A DNA stretch of 64,000 nt from Microplitis mediator (GCF_029852145.1 NC_079974.1:13269041-13333040), one strand, 5' to 3'; shown: positions 33,901 to 46,518, numbered from the stretch's first letter. Notes: generated by a model not told the origin, from the letters alone. Made by a program: numbers and translations.

Positions 33901-36370
33901 GTTACGTGGGGTAATCTGGTTCGAAACACCTTCTGCGATCATCCCTTAAGATTGAAAAATTGAAATAAAATAGTTGCAATTAAAATGCCCGCTAGATATT
34001 TTTGGGAGCTTCATCGTAGCTCCCAAAAGAACATCAAAAAGTTACGTGGGTTAATCTGGCCCAGAACATCTTCTGCGATCATCCCTTGAGTTCAAAAAAT
34101 AAAAAAAAATAATAGTCGCAATCAAAATACCCCCCTGGATATTCTCGAGGGGCTTTACTTTGGGTCCTCAAGGACCCTTAGAAAGTTACATGGGGTAACC
34201 CGGTCCACAACACCCACTGCAATCATCCCTTAAGTTTAAAAAATTTAAAAAGAATAGTAACAATCAAATTCTCCCACTAGATGTAATTGAGGGGCTTCAT
34301 TTTGGGTCCCCGAAGTCCCTTGAAAAGTTACATGCAGTAATCTGGTCCGGAACACCCTCTGCGATCATCCCTAAAGTTTGATAAATTAAAAAAAAATATT
34401 CGCATATAAATTACTTCGCTAGATATTATTAAGGGGCTTCAATTTAGGTTCCCAAGGACCCGGAAAAAGTTACATATGGTAACTTAGTCCGGAAAACCCT
34501 CTACGATCATCCCTGAAGTTTAAAAAATTAAAAATCAATAATCGCAATCAAAATACCCTGCTGGATATTTTCGAGGAGCTTCATTTTGGGTCCCGAGAGA
34601 CCCTCAAAAAGTATCATGGAGTAATCTCGTAAGGAACACTCTCTGCGATCATCTATTAAGTTTAAAAAAATTAAAAAAAATGGACGCAATCAAAATACCT
34701 CGCTGGAAACTTTTGAGGTGCTGCATTTTAGGTCCTTAAAGACCCTGAAAAAGTTACATAGGGTAATCTGGTAAGAACCACCCTCTACGATCATACCTTA
34801 AGTTCAGAAAATTAAAAAAAATTGTTGCAATCAAAATACCCCGCTGAATTTTTTCGAAGGACTTCGTTTCGAATCTCCAAGGACCCTTAAACAGTTACGT
34901 AGGGTGATGTGGTCCGGAACACCCTCTGCGATCATCCCTTAAGTTTAAAAAAATTAAAAAATAATAATCGTAATCAAAATACTCCACTTGATATTTTTGA
35001 GGGCCTTCGTTTTGAGTCCCAACGAACCTTCAAAAAGTAACTTAGGGTAATCTGGTCTGGAACACCCTCTGCGATCATCTCTCGAGTTTCAAAAATGAAT
35101 AAAACAGTCGTAATCATAATACCCCGCTGGATATCCTTAAGGGGCTTTATTTTGGGTCCCTGAAGACCCTCAGAAAGTAACATGGGGTAATCTGGTAAGA
35201 AACACCCTTTGCGATCATCTCTTAAGTTTGAAAAATTGAAAATCAATAATCGCAATCAAAATACCCCGCTAGATATTTTCGAGGAGCTTCAATTTGGGTC
35301 CCGAAGGACCCCCAAGAAGTGACATGGGGTAATCTGGTTTGGAACACCCTCTGCGATCATCCCTAAAGTTTGAAAAATTAAAAAAAATAGTCGCAATTGA
35401 AATATGCAGTCGGATATATTTAAATATTTTCATTTTTAGACCCTAAATTCCCTCAAAAAGTGACGGGGGGTAATCTGGTCCGAATCACCCTCTGCGATCA
35501 TCCCTTAAGTTCAAAAAATTAAAAAGAATAATCGCAATCAAAATACCCTGCTGAATAATTTTAAGGAGCTTCATTTTGGGTCCTAAAAGACCCTCAAAGA
35601 GGAACATAGCGTACTTTGGTCCGGAACACCCTCTGCGATCATCCCTGAAGTTTAAAATATTTAAAAAAAATAGTCGCAATGAATATATCCTGCTGGATTT
35701 TTTTGAAGGGCTTTATCTTAGGTCATCAAAAACCCTCAGAAAATATCATGGGGTAATCTGGTCCGGAACACTCTCTGCGAACATCCCTTAAGGTTGAAAA
35801 ATTAAAAAAATGATCGCTATCAAAATACCCCGCTGGATATATTTGAGGAGCTTTATTTTGGGTCCCAAAAGTCCCTCGAAAAGTTACATGGGGTAATCTG
35901 GTAAGGAACACCCTCTGCGATCATACCTTAAGATTAAAAAATTAAAAAGAAAATAGTTGCAATCAAAATACCCCGCTAGATATCTTCGAGGGTTTTTTAT
36001 TGTTGGTTCCCAAAGACCCTCAAAAAGGTACATGAGGAAATTTGGTAAGGAACACCCTCTGCGATTATCCCTTAAGTTTAAAAAATAAAAAAGAAATAGT
36101 TGCAAGCAAAATACGCCGCTAGATATTTTTAGGAGCTTCATTCTCGGTCCCAATAGACCCTTAAAATGTTACATAGGGTAATCTGGTCCGGAACACCCTC
36201 TACGAACATCCCTTAAGTTAAAAAAATGAAAAAAAATAGTCGCAATCAAAATACCCCGCTGGATATTTCTGTGGGCCTTCATTTCGAGTCCCAAAAGCCC
36301 TTAAAAAGTTACATGGGGTAATCTCGTCCGAAACACCCTCTGCGATCATCCCTTAAGTTTAAAAAATTAT
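27915..36370 (+). repeat. ~142-bp satellite DNA array (about 60 monomers)
   Basis: Monomers contain an A-rich block with TAGTCGCAATCAAAATA, then CCCCGCTGGATATTTT, GGGTCC..AGACCCTCA, ACATGGGGTAATCTGGTCC and CCCTCTGCGATCATCCCTTA. Successive CTCTGCGATC positions (28877, 29019, 29161, 29304) give a period of 142-143 bp. Neighbouring monomers are diverged, commonly by 10-25% by eye. Open frames inside are chance products of the repeat. Confidence 0.97.
30001..35340 (+). repeat. 2,670-bp higher-order tandem duplication in the satellite
   Basis: 30001-32670 and 32671-35340 appear identical at every place compared, while individual monomers differ strongly. 2,670 bp is 19 monomers. The junction falls in GGAACACCCTCTGCGATC, which most monomers share, as expected for unequal crossing-over. 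Confidence 0.93.
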
Positions 36371-39300
36371 AACGTATACTGTTTTTGAATTCGCGACGGA
36401 GACGCGAACAACCCCAGTACCGTATGCGGTCACCCACGTGTAAAACAAAAAAAAATTATAATATCGAAGTCCGGAAAATTAAAATATTGATAAATCTTAC
36501 TTCAATTAAATTTTAACTTTTTTTAAAGTAAATAATAGTGTTATTGAATTGCAAAAAAGAAAAATAAGGTGTGCCTGGACCAGCTCCTCAGGCTGGGTTA
36601 GTGCACGTAGGCGTCAGACCGTTTCTCCAAAACGGACAAAATATTTTATCAGGGGGAAAATTTGCGAGGGAAAATCCGAGCGAGTATAGCCAGTAAAAAG
36701 GCGGATAAATCGAATGAGATAATAAAGAAAAAGAAATAATCAGAAAAGAAAATAATAAGCACAGTTAAATATATATAAAATAATAAAATAAATTAAATAT
36801 AGCAGGAAAAAGACCCAGGAAAATAAATGCCGAGTATTTCCCCGAAAATTGTTGGATTAAATCGTTGATAAAAATTATCAAAAAAAATCTTTTAAACAAT
36901 ACTTTAATTATAAATATAAATTATGCTCGTCAATAAACCCCTGGGGGTAGAATCTATATAATTCGAAGAAAATTCCAAATTTCAATCCAATATTCTAAAT
37001 CAGTAATAAAATTAATATATTATAATAATTTACTTAAACAAAATAAATAATTCCTCAAGATTAATTAATATCAATACAAAAATAATCACAACTTTCACCT
37101 TGGGTTACCCCTTGAAACGAAGTTGAGGTCCACCCCTCTAGTAGGGATGAATCAACCGTCCGTTACCCATTTAAATTAAATGGGCCCGTGTCCCTTTTAG
37201 CTAGTAAGCTAATAATTCGGTTACTGATCCTGGTGTTACCCGGTTCGTAAGGACCAGACGACCGGTTGGCCATAAATTTATATACGCCAAATGCCGTATA
37301 AAGGATCGGGAGTCGTGGGGCATGTTATATATCAGTAATATATGAGAAAGAGAAAGTAGACTACAGGTGTTTGCAAAGTAAGCCAAACTAGTGAGAAGCA
37401 CAAGAAATTACAAAAGTATAATAATAGTGTTATTATACTTACCTGTGAGGTGTTGGTTCACTGGTATCGATGAGTGAGAGCAATAAATAATTAAGACAAT
37501 TGTGAGCTCTGTATCACAATTGTCTGGTATAGCTACAAGCAGGTATTGTAGATAAATATCGCGGCAGGTACGCGCTTTTGTAAGCAGGTATTACAGGATA
37601 GGTCGCGGCAGGTACGCGCTTCCACAAGCAGGTATTGTGGGATGATATCGTGGCAGGTACACGCTTCTACAAGCAGGTATTGTAGGAAAGGAATGCAGCA
37701 GGTATGCACCTCTACAAGCAGGTATTGTAGGCGAACATCGTGGCAGGTACACGCTTCCACAAGCAGGTATTGTGGGGAAATATCGTGGCAGGTACACTCT
37801 TCTACAAGCAGGTATTGTAGGAAAAGGATATAGCAGGTATACATCCTACGGGGTTACCGTCTTCTATAGGCAGGTACTATAGGCTAGGATGAGGATACAG
37901 CAGGTATGCACCTCTACGGGGTTGCCATCTTCTACAGGCAGGTACTGTAGGCTCGGAAGTGTAGGTAGGTTTACACGAGAATAATCATTGCAGTTAATGA
38001 TTATTCTATTATTTAAAAGAATACTTAAATAATACTGAATACTTAGTCGTAAGCAAGTAGTCAAAAAGTTAAAAAGAGAGTTAAAAGAATAAACTGTATT
38101 TATTATAAAGTCATAGTGATAGTAAAGTTGAGAAATTAGATAAAGCTGAATAATTAGCGGCGCGCAGGCCTTTTTATAGATTCACGTCGATGCTTACGCG
38201 TCGACGTGGTGCGCATCCCTTCCATTTAAAAGACGAATGGAGAGGGATTATGTAATAATAATAATAATTAAATAATACTAAAGCGGGTAAACCAGATAAC
38301 ATGTGGTGAATACCCTCGGTAACCGTCTATTATCATGGTATGATAATGAGGTATTATAAACCTCGTTACACCCTTTACACTTTATAGAGGGAGAAAGATA
38401 CGGTGTACTCTCACTCTCAATCACTAAATTTCCAAAATTAAAACATAAATTCTTTTGCATAAATAATTATCCCTCTGTCAATAATTATTTATAATTAAAA
38501 ATTTAATATAAATTACTTGTCCACTGGGGTAAATAATAATAACTATTAAACTTTACGCAGAAAAGAATGAAAGAAAATAAATAATAATATCTCGGGTACA
38601 AGTATTTCAATAATTATGAAAACTATTATAAATAATAAGATAAATAATAATAATAATTCCGCTTTATAATTATTATTTTTGTTCAGGAATTTTTCCTCTG
38701 AACTATTACGTCGTCGGCTCAGGAATTTTCTCCAGAGCCGGCGTATAACTATAGCTATAAGTATAGATATATGTAGCTATCGATATATGTAACTATCGAT
38801 ACATCTATACAGCGAACTACTGCAAGCGCGCAATTCCCAATGTTTAAATTATAATTTAAATAAGATATAACAATTTTACCATCCTCAATTCTTTTTATAA
38901 ATTTAAATGTATCATTCAGGGGTATCTAAACACAAAATCAGCCAAATTATTCGTGTCGCGAATTTCAACAATTCCCGGGGAGGTCACAGGTGACAATGCA
39001 TGGAGAGAAATCAAAGTACTTACTCATTACCGCTTCAATCTCCTATCAGACCGATAACCACGCACCCGGTGAATTTATTAAATAAACTTTCTATCAGTTT
39101 GACCACAAATAACAAAAAAATTAATTGAGACAATCAGAAATGTATCGACAACGTAAAAAAAACATCGTCTGCTCTATTGCACTCTCCGTACCTTTCTGAG
39201 TACTTAATGGGCCGGCCACTTGTTGGTCACCCACGTGGCGCAACAATCGCCCTTAATTATTATCATCACTGTTACCTAGCCCCGGGCCTTTGAATTAAAT

Positions 39301-39832
39301 GAATAAATTATGAAAACATTTTTACCCCAACTGGATGATACATAATAAATTAAATACATTTAAGTAGTATTTATTTATACCAAAATAATAATCGTGAAAC
39401 ATAGATATAATTAAATAATAATTATTTAACACATGTCACCCGCGTCGATATTGCAGGAGAAAATATTGATTTTTCCCCTCCTCTGCGGTCAATATTTCTC
39501 ATCTCCGCAATTACCTGGATATAAAATTTGATCGAAATAAAATAAAAACAATCGTTGGGGCATAATGTGACCACACATTATGTCCCCTGAATAACGCCAA
39601 ATCATAAATATTCCCTTATAAATAATAAATAATAAATGTAATTATTTTTAAATTAAAAATTAAAATTTTTGCACACACGTGCTCTCAGTCACACTGCGCG
39701 CATGCGCGAGCAAACGCTGTCTCACCGGCGTGGCAACGAAATGCCCGCGTAACCATTCAAATTTGAACTTAAATACTATTTTTAATTCTTAATACTAATT
39801 ACTTATTAATTAATTTGAATGGTTACGTGACA
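36371..39832 (-). mobile_element. 3.46-kb insertion in the satellite, retroelement-like, unclassified
   Basis: Satellite sequence stops in AAAAAATTAT at 36370 and resumes with AAAATTAAAAAAAATAGTCG at 39833, so about 3.46 kb was inserted into one monomer. The segment has no long ORF. A minus-strand motif CTAACCCAGCCTG near 36590 is shared with 7690. The right end forms a hairpin (39747-39832, GCGTAACCATTCAAATT and its complement). A minisatellite occupies 37540-37965. On the minus strand a TATA-like CTATAAAAAGGC lies near 38175. It may be a non-autonomous LTR element; LTRs were not identified. Confidence 0.5.
37540..37965 (-). repeat. 45-bp minisatellite, frame-preserving
   Basis: Seven to eight units of 44-45 bp carry GCAGGTATTGTAGG and GGCAGGTACACGCTTC. 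The last two units are enlarged by 22-23 bp with an added CTACGGGGTTGCC block. Because 45 is a multiple of three, the minus strand stays open for about 100 codons as a 15-residue repeat (QYLLVEACTCHDI); I regard this as a property of the repeat, not proof of a protein. Confidence 0.9.
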
Positions 39833-40199
39833 AAATTAAAAAAAATAGTCGCAATCAGAATACTCCGCTAAATATTTTTGAGGGGCTTCGTTTTGAGTCT
39901 CCTATGACCCTCAATAAATTCAGTGGGGTAATCTGGCCTGGAACACCCTCTGCGATCATCCCTTAAATTTAAAAAATAAAAAAAATAATCGCAATTAAAA
40001 TACCCCGCCGGATATTTGTGAGGAGCTTCATTTTGGGTCTCGAAAGACTCTCAAGATGTAACATAGGGTACTCTGGTCCAGAACACCCTCTGCGATCATC
40101 CCTTAAGTTTAAAAAATTAAAAAAAAAGTCGCAATCAAAATCTTCCGCTGGATATTTTCGAGGAGCTTCATTTATGGGTTCCTAAAGACCTTCAAAAAG
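39833..40199 (+). repeat. Continuation of the satellite array
   Basis: About 2.6 monomers in the same orientation as the main array, ending abruptly inside ACCTTCAAAAAG where an LTR begins. Confidence 0.95.
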
Positions 40200-41293
40200 T
40201 GTTATGTCCGGATTTTATTAATTAATAATAATTAATTATTGGAATTGGTCGCGTGGGCCTCAAATGGGAGGCACCGGGCAAACAGGGTGATTTTCCTAGA
40301 GGATTAGCTCTAGGTTTTATTTTTATTGTGAGAACTCGAACGATAAACCCCGCAGGTTCCTCTCTGTGTATTCGGTGCAGAATTTGGATGCAATATATTA
40401 ATGACTTAGGTAACTTCACCTACCTTTCGTTGTTTGCTGCTTACTTGTAAGTTGGTCTTTGTAGCCTTTGGACTGCAACTCCTGGTAACGGCTTTTGTTG
40501 GTCCCTGGTCGAAAGTCGAATTGGCTCAGGAAGAAGGGATGCGGTTCTTAATATTAGAAATAATCTAATATGCAGGTTTCCCAATGATAGATGTTTATTA
40601 AAATATTTCCCTATGGGCTCGTCGTACTCAGTTCACAAGATATTAAATAGTTCTTAACACTAATGTTTTTTTTTTCACTTAAATCTCTAAAGATTGCACT
40701 TAACTATTAGAACTTAAACTTACAGGTTTTACACTTTGAATCTGTTTGAATGAGTCTTTAGCTCATATGAGTTCTGTATGAATCCCCAACTTCAACAATG
40801 CACTCGGACGAGAATCGCTGTTGATCACTTAACAATTCTTATAAAAATCACCTACGCCTCCTCGAGTGCAATATCGAGACGATCTTCCCGTGGGATTTTA
40901 TAGTATACTCGACTGTTTAGATTTTATTTAACAGATATGAATTGGTTTTAAGAGAAATAGAAAATAGAAAAGAGGGTTGCCTTAACGTAACACGGTTTAG
41001 AACTCACGCGGGCCAGTAAGGAAGATACATTAAGTTATCAAGCGTCATAGGCTCCCGCACCTTGGTGTTCGTGGTTTTTATTACCTCGGTTTGCGGTTCT
41101 GGAGGGAATAATTTAGAATATATAATTGGATGAATTCAGAATACAGTCAAGTGTAATTCCCTGATTGGAGGAATCGTTGACGACGTGCAACGAGGTGTTG
41201 GCCGAAGTTGCTATCCCTAAAATTGTTAACGCTGCACTTTACAGCGAGCGCGGCAAAGAGGCCCCTTTAATATACGGCAAGCCGGATATAACA
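40200..41293 (-). repeat. LTR of a minus-strand element inserted into the satellite
   Basis: It starts TGTTATGTCCGG and ends GCCGGATATAACA, so the termini are inverted repeats of TGTTAT-TCCGG type. To the right is GCATCTCCCCCCCC, which on the minus strand is a G-rich polypurine tract directly before the LTR. This makes it the 3' LTR of a minus-strand element whose body is mostly lost or unrecognised to the right. Confidence 0.7.
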
Positions 41294-42660
41294 GCATCTC
41301 CCCCCCCAAAGGAAGGGTACTTTTAGTGACCTTTCTTTGTATACTGGGGTCTCTTGGATTCGCCCGCTGGAAAGCTCAGCGTCAATTTTGATTTAAGTTA
41401 ACCATTTATGATAATTGCTGAGTACTGCGTCCCTTTACAATAAATGCTAAGACTATTCTATAAATTTGATTGCTTTGATTGGCAATGTTGTCATATTTCC
41501 ATGTAGTATAATCTTAACAATAAAGAAACCACATAGTTTCGTATTGTTTTATCAATAGTATTAAGTATAATCTTGGTTATTTTAATATTTGTATTAACAA
41601 GAAAAGATATCTGAGTTTTCCAAAATTTTTGAACATTTTTTTTTAAATTTTTTTTGAAGAATTTTTGGTTTTTTCGAAAATTTTCAAAATTTGGAGTTTT
41701 CTTAAAAAAAATTTTTAATTATTTAGGTTCCTGATATTATAAGTTGTATTAGGTTCTGAATTTACCCTTAGCCTTGAATCCTCCGTGCGAAAACCTACGT
41801 TGCATAAAAGAATTTTTGAATGTTTAGTCATATCTATGTTACATGAAAATTCTGTTTTATTTAATTTTTTTTTTTTTTTTTTAATTTTGAAAGTATTTTT
41901 CTTTCATTTACCGGGGTTTCCTTATTTTGTCTTGCCGTCATAATTTTATTCTCATTAAATGATATTATTTTTCCTCTCATTCACTCTAGTGTATGAAAAA
42001 AAAATTAAGCTTAGATCGTGGATGCATTGTAGCTCCACGATTTTATCAAACATTCTTATGGATCTAATTACTCCTCTTATGATGCAAATAAGTCATTCGC
42101 CTTGGAGCAACTGTGAGAGGTGTTTCTATTGTTTTTGTGTTGGCATAAATCTTCTCTTAAGCAAAGATTTCCGAAATCGGTAACCCCAGACGTGTGCATT
42201 ACTAAATTTATTCAAGCAAAATTAATTTCAAGAATTGATTTCGCATATAAATTATTTTCTAATAAAATTGAATTTTCTTTTTTTTTTTCCAGTTTATAGG
42301 CACACCAAGTACATTGAAATTTTTTTTTTCAATTTTTTTTTCAATTCTATGAAAATGTTTTTCATGATTCCGAATTATATTAGGTACTTGGTATTTTTTC
42401 GATTTGATTTATTTTTTTTGTAAAAAGAATCTTTTCTTAATTGTAAAAAATTTTAAACGTGTACTTGGCGCGATTTTTTACAGAGAATCTGTTTTTGGTA
42501 GGATTTGTCTTTTTTTTGTTATGTTGATTGTTAATGATTTTGATATACACTATTAGAAATCGATTTATAATTTAAGACAAGTGAGTCTGTATTGTTTATA
42601 GTATTATCTTGTCGAAACAATAAAATTGTTTGTTAACAATTGTAGTAATTTTGTACTGCT
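41294..42660. other. Noncoding; remnant of the minus-strand element and low-complexity sequence
   Basis: No gene is seen. 41294-41400 is the least AT-rich part and may be the 3' internal end of the LTR element. From 41600 the sequence is dominated by T- and A-runs. Confidence 0.5.
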
Positions 42661-42671
42661 AACCCTATCCG

Positions 42672-42783
42672 AAAATTCCCATAGAATCCACTCAACTGCG
42701 ACAAAAACCGCATAGAAACCACTACAGTCTATAGGATTCTATGCGGTTCTTGTCGCAGTTGAGTGGATTCTAAGGGAATTTTT
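42672..42783. repeat. Short hairpin with ~45-bp arms
   Basis: Arms 42672-42717 and 42737-42782 are near-perfect complements (ATAGAATCCACTCAACTGCG against its reverse complement) around a 19-nt loop containing ACAGTCTATAGG. It could be a small palindromic MITE or a hairpin RNA precursor; no flanking duplication was identified. Confidence 0.8.
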
Positions 42784-42834
42784 GAATATTTCAATATCAT
42801 AACCTGATTAATTAATTTTTATGTATAAATTCGC

Positions 42835-44345
42835 TTATCTTCAGCAATGGTAAGAACGAACATGACAGACTTTTTTTTTGTAGTAAAAATTAACCTTTAA
42901 ATTGAGGAAAAATTAACCGCAAATTTTTCTTTCCAATTTTTGCTGTCAAAATGTCAGCAAATTCAGGAAATTTCAATGTCAAATTACTGTCAATTTCAAG
43001 CTAAAGTTGTTATTAGGGAAGTACCCTGATAGCCACCATAACCGCAATTGAACTTCAAGCCACTGCCATATTCTGAAGCCAACTTGAAGGAAAATGTTGG
43101 AGAGCAAAGTTACGGTTAAAATGACAGTAAATTGTCTGTAACTTGTATTCAACTTGACTACAAGTGTTACCATCAGACAATGACATTAAGTTGATTTTTC
43201 CAACTTTTGCTTTCAAATTGTTGGCGTATTTGGGCAGCAAATTTCGGTAATTTCAACTGTCAAATAACTGTCAGTCCCAAGCTAAAGTGGCTATTAGAAT
43301 ATATAGATGTATATGTATATCCTTATGCATACCCTAATAGCCACTTTAGCTTGAAATTACCAGTAACTTGATATTAAAATTGCCTGAAATTCGCTGCCTA
43401 AATTTGTTGACAATTTAACAGCAAAAGTTAGAAAGAAAAATTTGCGATTAATTTTTCCTCGATTTGAAGGTAAATTTTTACGATAAAAAAAAAAGTCATT
43501 TATGTTTGTTTCTACCATTTCAGAAGGTAAGCAAATTTATACATAAAATTATCTACAATTCTACGGTAAAAAAATGCTATACAATTTTTCGAGTCAAATT
43601 AACAATAAATTGATGTAAAAATTTGCCTGAAAACTTACAAAAAATTTTTTCTAGTCAACTTTTGAAGTAAATTTGCATTTTAATTCGGGTGGTTAATTGA
43701 CGTCTAATTGTTTAGCAAGTTGTATGCAAATCGTCGTCAAAAACAGAAAAGTCCGAAGTTGACGGATATTTGAAGAAAAATTCAAGGAAATTTTTGTTGA
43801 AGCAAACTGTGCTATTAGGGAGGTTCGGTCAAAGACAGCCAATGACAACACCCTAATAGCACAGTTTGCTTTAGCAAAAATTTACTTACAAAAGTTTCGT
43901 TGAATTTTTCGTCAAATTTCTGTCAACTTCGGACTTTTTCGTATTTGACGATAATTTGTATGCAACTTGCTATTGAATTTGACGTAAATTTACTGCCCGA
44001 ATTAGAATGCAAATTCACTTCAAAAGTTGACTAGAAAAAAGTTGTCGTCAATTTTCAGGCAAATTTTATGTCAATTTATTGTTAATTTGACTTGAAAAAT
44101 TGTTAAGTATTTTTTTGTCCTCAAATTGTAGACAATTTTATGTATAAATATGCTTACCTTCTGAAATGGTAAGAACGAACATTACGGATTTTTTTTTTTG
44201 TAGTAAAAATTAACCTTTAAATTGAGAAAAAATTAACCGCAAATTTTTCTTTCCAACTTTTGTTGTCAAAATGTCGGCAAATTCAGGCAGAAAATTTCAG
44301 GCAATTTCAACATCAAATTACCGTCAATTTCAAGCTAAAGTAACT
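42835..44345. repeat. Nested foldback cluster (CCCTAATAGC family)
   Basis: 42840-43015 pairs with 43343-43540 and recurs directly near 44150-44340. 43550-43815 pairs with 43845-44130. At each fold the tip carries CTATTAGGG or CCCTAATAGC. The cluster therefore looks like at least two palindromic MITE-like units sharing outer sequence (GGTAAGAACGAACAT...). No ORF of note. Confidence 0.7.
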
Positions 44346-45177
44346 ATTGGAGCATCTGTATCTGTCATCGCGCTAAATATTATACGATTTTGATACCACC
44401 TAGCGGATATAACTAGATAGAACTTAAGAAAATAAAAAAAAAAATTTTTAGCAACCCACAAATAGGTATTTCTGTGGTATAGGTATATATGTATCTATAT
44501 ATGTATGCAAAATCAGGAAACATTTAAAAAATACAAGTAAACTTTGAATACGAAATGAATAAAAAAAATTCATCTTAGACATTAACAAGGATTTATTTGT
44601 ATCATTGAAATCTAAAACGTTCTTACATTCTATTGATCGTCATCTCCTGATATGATATCGATAATTTAAGTACGGATTGTTTGAATTTTATATCAGAATT
44701 TCTATATAACTCAATGAAACTATAGTAAAAAATACAGACTGAAGCACCGCTGGTGGCGCAAAAATGAACCATTGCTGTAAAGAAATTTCAATGTTTTACT
44801 GAATCATGGCATTTCTTACAACTTTTTATTCTCTGGCAGTGCCCTTTTTGCATGAAAAAATTTATAAAAGTGTCTAAATTGGGGGTGCTATAGTATATGC
44901 TGGCCTAATTTCATTATTTAAATTAGTTCTCATAACTAAAATGAATAAAGTTTTATAATTTTAAGACGAACAATCAATGATCTTTCGAATAGAGAAGGAA
45001 TTTTCTGAAAATTTATTATTTTAAAAAAGTTTTTAAAAATGAGAGCTAAAAAGAGCCAAAAACGACTATGTCTACGGTATAGATACACGGCAGGCTCGCG
45101 CCATGACACTTTACACATATACATATGTGTTTGAACGTGTACTTGGCGCGAGACACTACCGTGTCTCCTGATTTTTG

Positions 45178-45835
45178 AAAAACTTTCAATAATGTTTTTT
45201 TGACAAATTTCTAAATTCATATTTTTGAAAACTTGAGTTTTCATTTTTGAAAAACTTTCAAAATTTATTTTTTTTTTAAATTTTTAACAATTTTATTTTT
45301 GAAAACTCAAGTTATTATTATTGAAAAACTTTCAAAATTTATACATTATTTTTTTTTGAAGTTTTCAAAACTAAATTTTTGAAAACTTAAATTATTATTT
45401 TGGAAAAATTTTCAAAAAATTTTTATTCTTAAAAAATTGAATTATTATTTTTGAAAAACTTTCAATAATGTTTTTTTGACAAATTTCTAAATTCATATTT
45501 TTGAAAACTTGAGTTTTCATTTTTGAAAAACTTTCAAAATTTATTTTTTTTGAAAATTTTTAACAATTTTATTTTTGAAAACTTAAGTTATTATTATTGA
45601 AAAACTTTCAAAATTTATACATTATTTTTTTTTTTGAAGTTTTCAAAACTAAATTTTTAAAAACTTAAATTATTATTTTTGAAAATTTCCAAAATTTTTT
45701 TTTGAAAAATTTCAAAATTTTTATTTTTGAAAACTGAAGTTATTATTTTTGAAAAATTTTCAAAAATTTTTCTATAAAACATTTCAAAATTTTTATTTTT
45801 GAAAACTTAAGTTATTATGTAAAAAAAAATAAATT
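45178..45835 (+). repeat. 276-bp tandem duplication of TTTTTGAAAACTT-rich sequence
   Basis: The block beginning ACTTTCAATAATGTTTTTTTG at 45182 recurs at 45458. Shorter sub-repeats of TTTTTGAAAACTTAAGTTATTATT type continue to 45830. Low complexity, noncoding. Confidence 0.8.
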
Positions 45836-45861
45836 TTCATTATTTTTTATTTCTCCTTTAG

Positions 45862-46035
45862 TATCTTCTTTGCTGTTCGGACGACGAGTACGATGATCTC
45901 CTCAGCACTTGTCCGTTGGATCTAGCGTTGAAGATTGTACCGCTACAGCAGAGGGTCTGCCGGGCCCGCGCCCTTCGGTTTTTGAATGACTATCTGCAGC
46001 ACAACGCTGCCCCATATTTCGTTTGGTGGCTTTAA
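45862..46035 (+). CDS. Possible terminal exon of an unknown gene
   Basis: A pyrimidine-rich run ending TTCTCCTTTAG (acceptor AG at 45860-45861) is followed by 57 open codons and TAA at 46033-46035. The composition is protein-like and GC-richer than its surroundings, with an acidic start (CSDDEYDDLL), an Arg-rich centre (QQRVCRARALRFLNDYLQ) and a C-terminus PYFVWWL. It has no ATG. No family is recognised and the upstream exons were not found. It might belong to the neighbouring Polinton-like region or be chance. Confidence 0.35.
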   Translation, partial: YLLCCSDDEYDDLLSTCPLDLALKIVPLQQRVCRARALRFLNDYLQHNAAPYFVWWL

Positions 46036-46205
46036 ATTCTTTCTTTTTACTACCTCCATTTTCTTGTTATAGGTGGTGAAAAGGAGTATTTTAAGGAGTT
46101 TCTATGGGGTTTTATTTTTAACAGGTAGGTTGGCGGAGAAATGATGTCCTGTGAGTAGATAGACAGGGGGGGTTCTGGCTCACTTGGGGCAAGATGGGCA
46201 TGATC

Positions 46206-46480
46206 TGTTGTACCGGCGGATGGTAAGTTAATGATTGGCGGATGGTAAGTTATCGACTGTTGGTTATCGACTGTCGATAATGTATCGACTATTAGTGATG
46301 TATCGACTGTTGGTGTGGTTATCTGCGGCCTTCTGACGTCATTTTGACGCTAATTGGTGTCGTTTGAGCTTATCTGGGGCCTATTTTACCGCCTGAGCTT
46401 ATCTGGGACTATTTTGAGCTCATTCCCGCCATTTCGAGCTCTCTTTGAGCTCATCTCCGCCATTTTGAGCTCGCGTTAGA
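46206..46480 (+). promoter_or_regulatory. Cluster of short repeated motifs outside the left inverted repeat
   Basis: GGCGGATGGTAAGTTA occurs twice, TATCGACTGTTGGT-like sequence about five times, GAGCTTATCTGGG twice, and GAGCTC with CCGCCATTT four times in under 300 bp. The density suggests a regulatory or replication region, but this is inference. Confidence 0.45.
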
Positions 46481-46518
46481 CGTGAGATGGCGTTTTCTCT
46501 CCCCTCTTTTTTATTTTT

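Noticed and set aside
37533..37844. 103-residue repeat protein on the minus strand
   Set aside because: The 45-bp unit length alone keeps the frame open; no start context or flanking domain supports a gene.
37540..37965. CRISPR-like array
   Set aside because: There are no unique spacers of constant length; the whole 45-bp unit repeats, and the organism is eukaryotic.
27915..40199. Many short ORFs within the satellite, some duplicated exactly
   Set aside because: They follow the repeat unit on either strand, and the exact duplicates are explained by the 2,670-bp higher-order repeat.
44936..45244. 102-residue minus-strand ORF
   Set aside because: It runs through low-complexity tandem repeat sequence and shows no domain.
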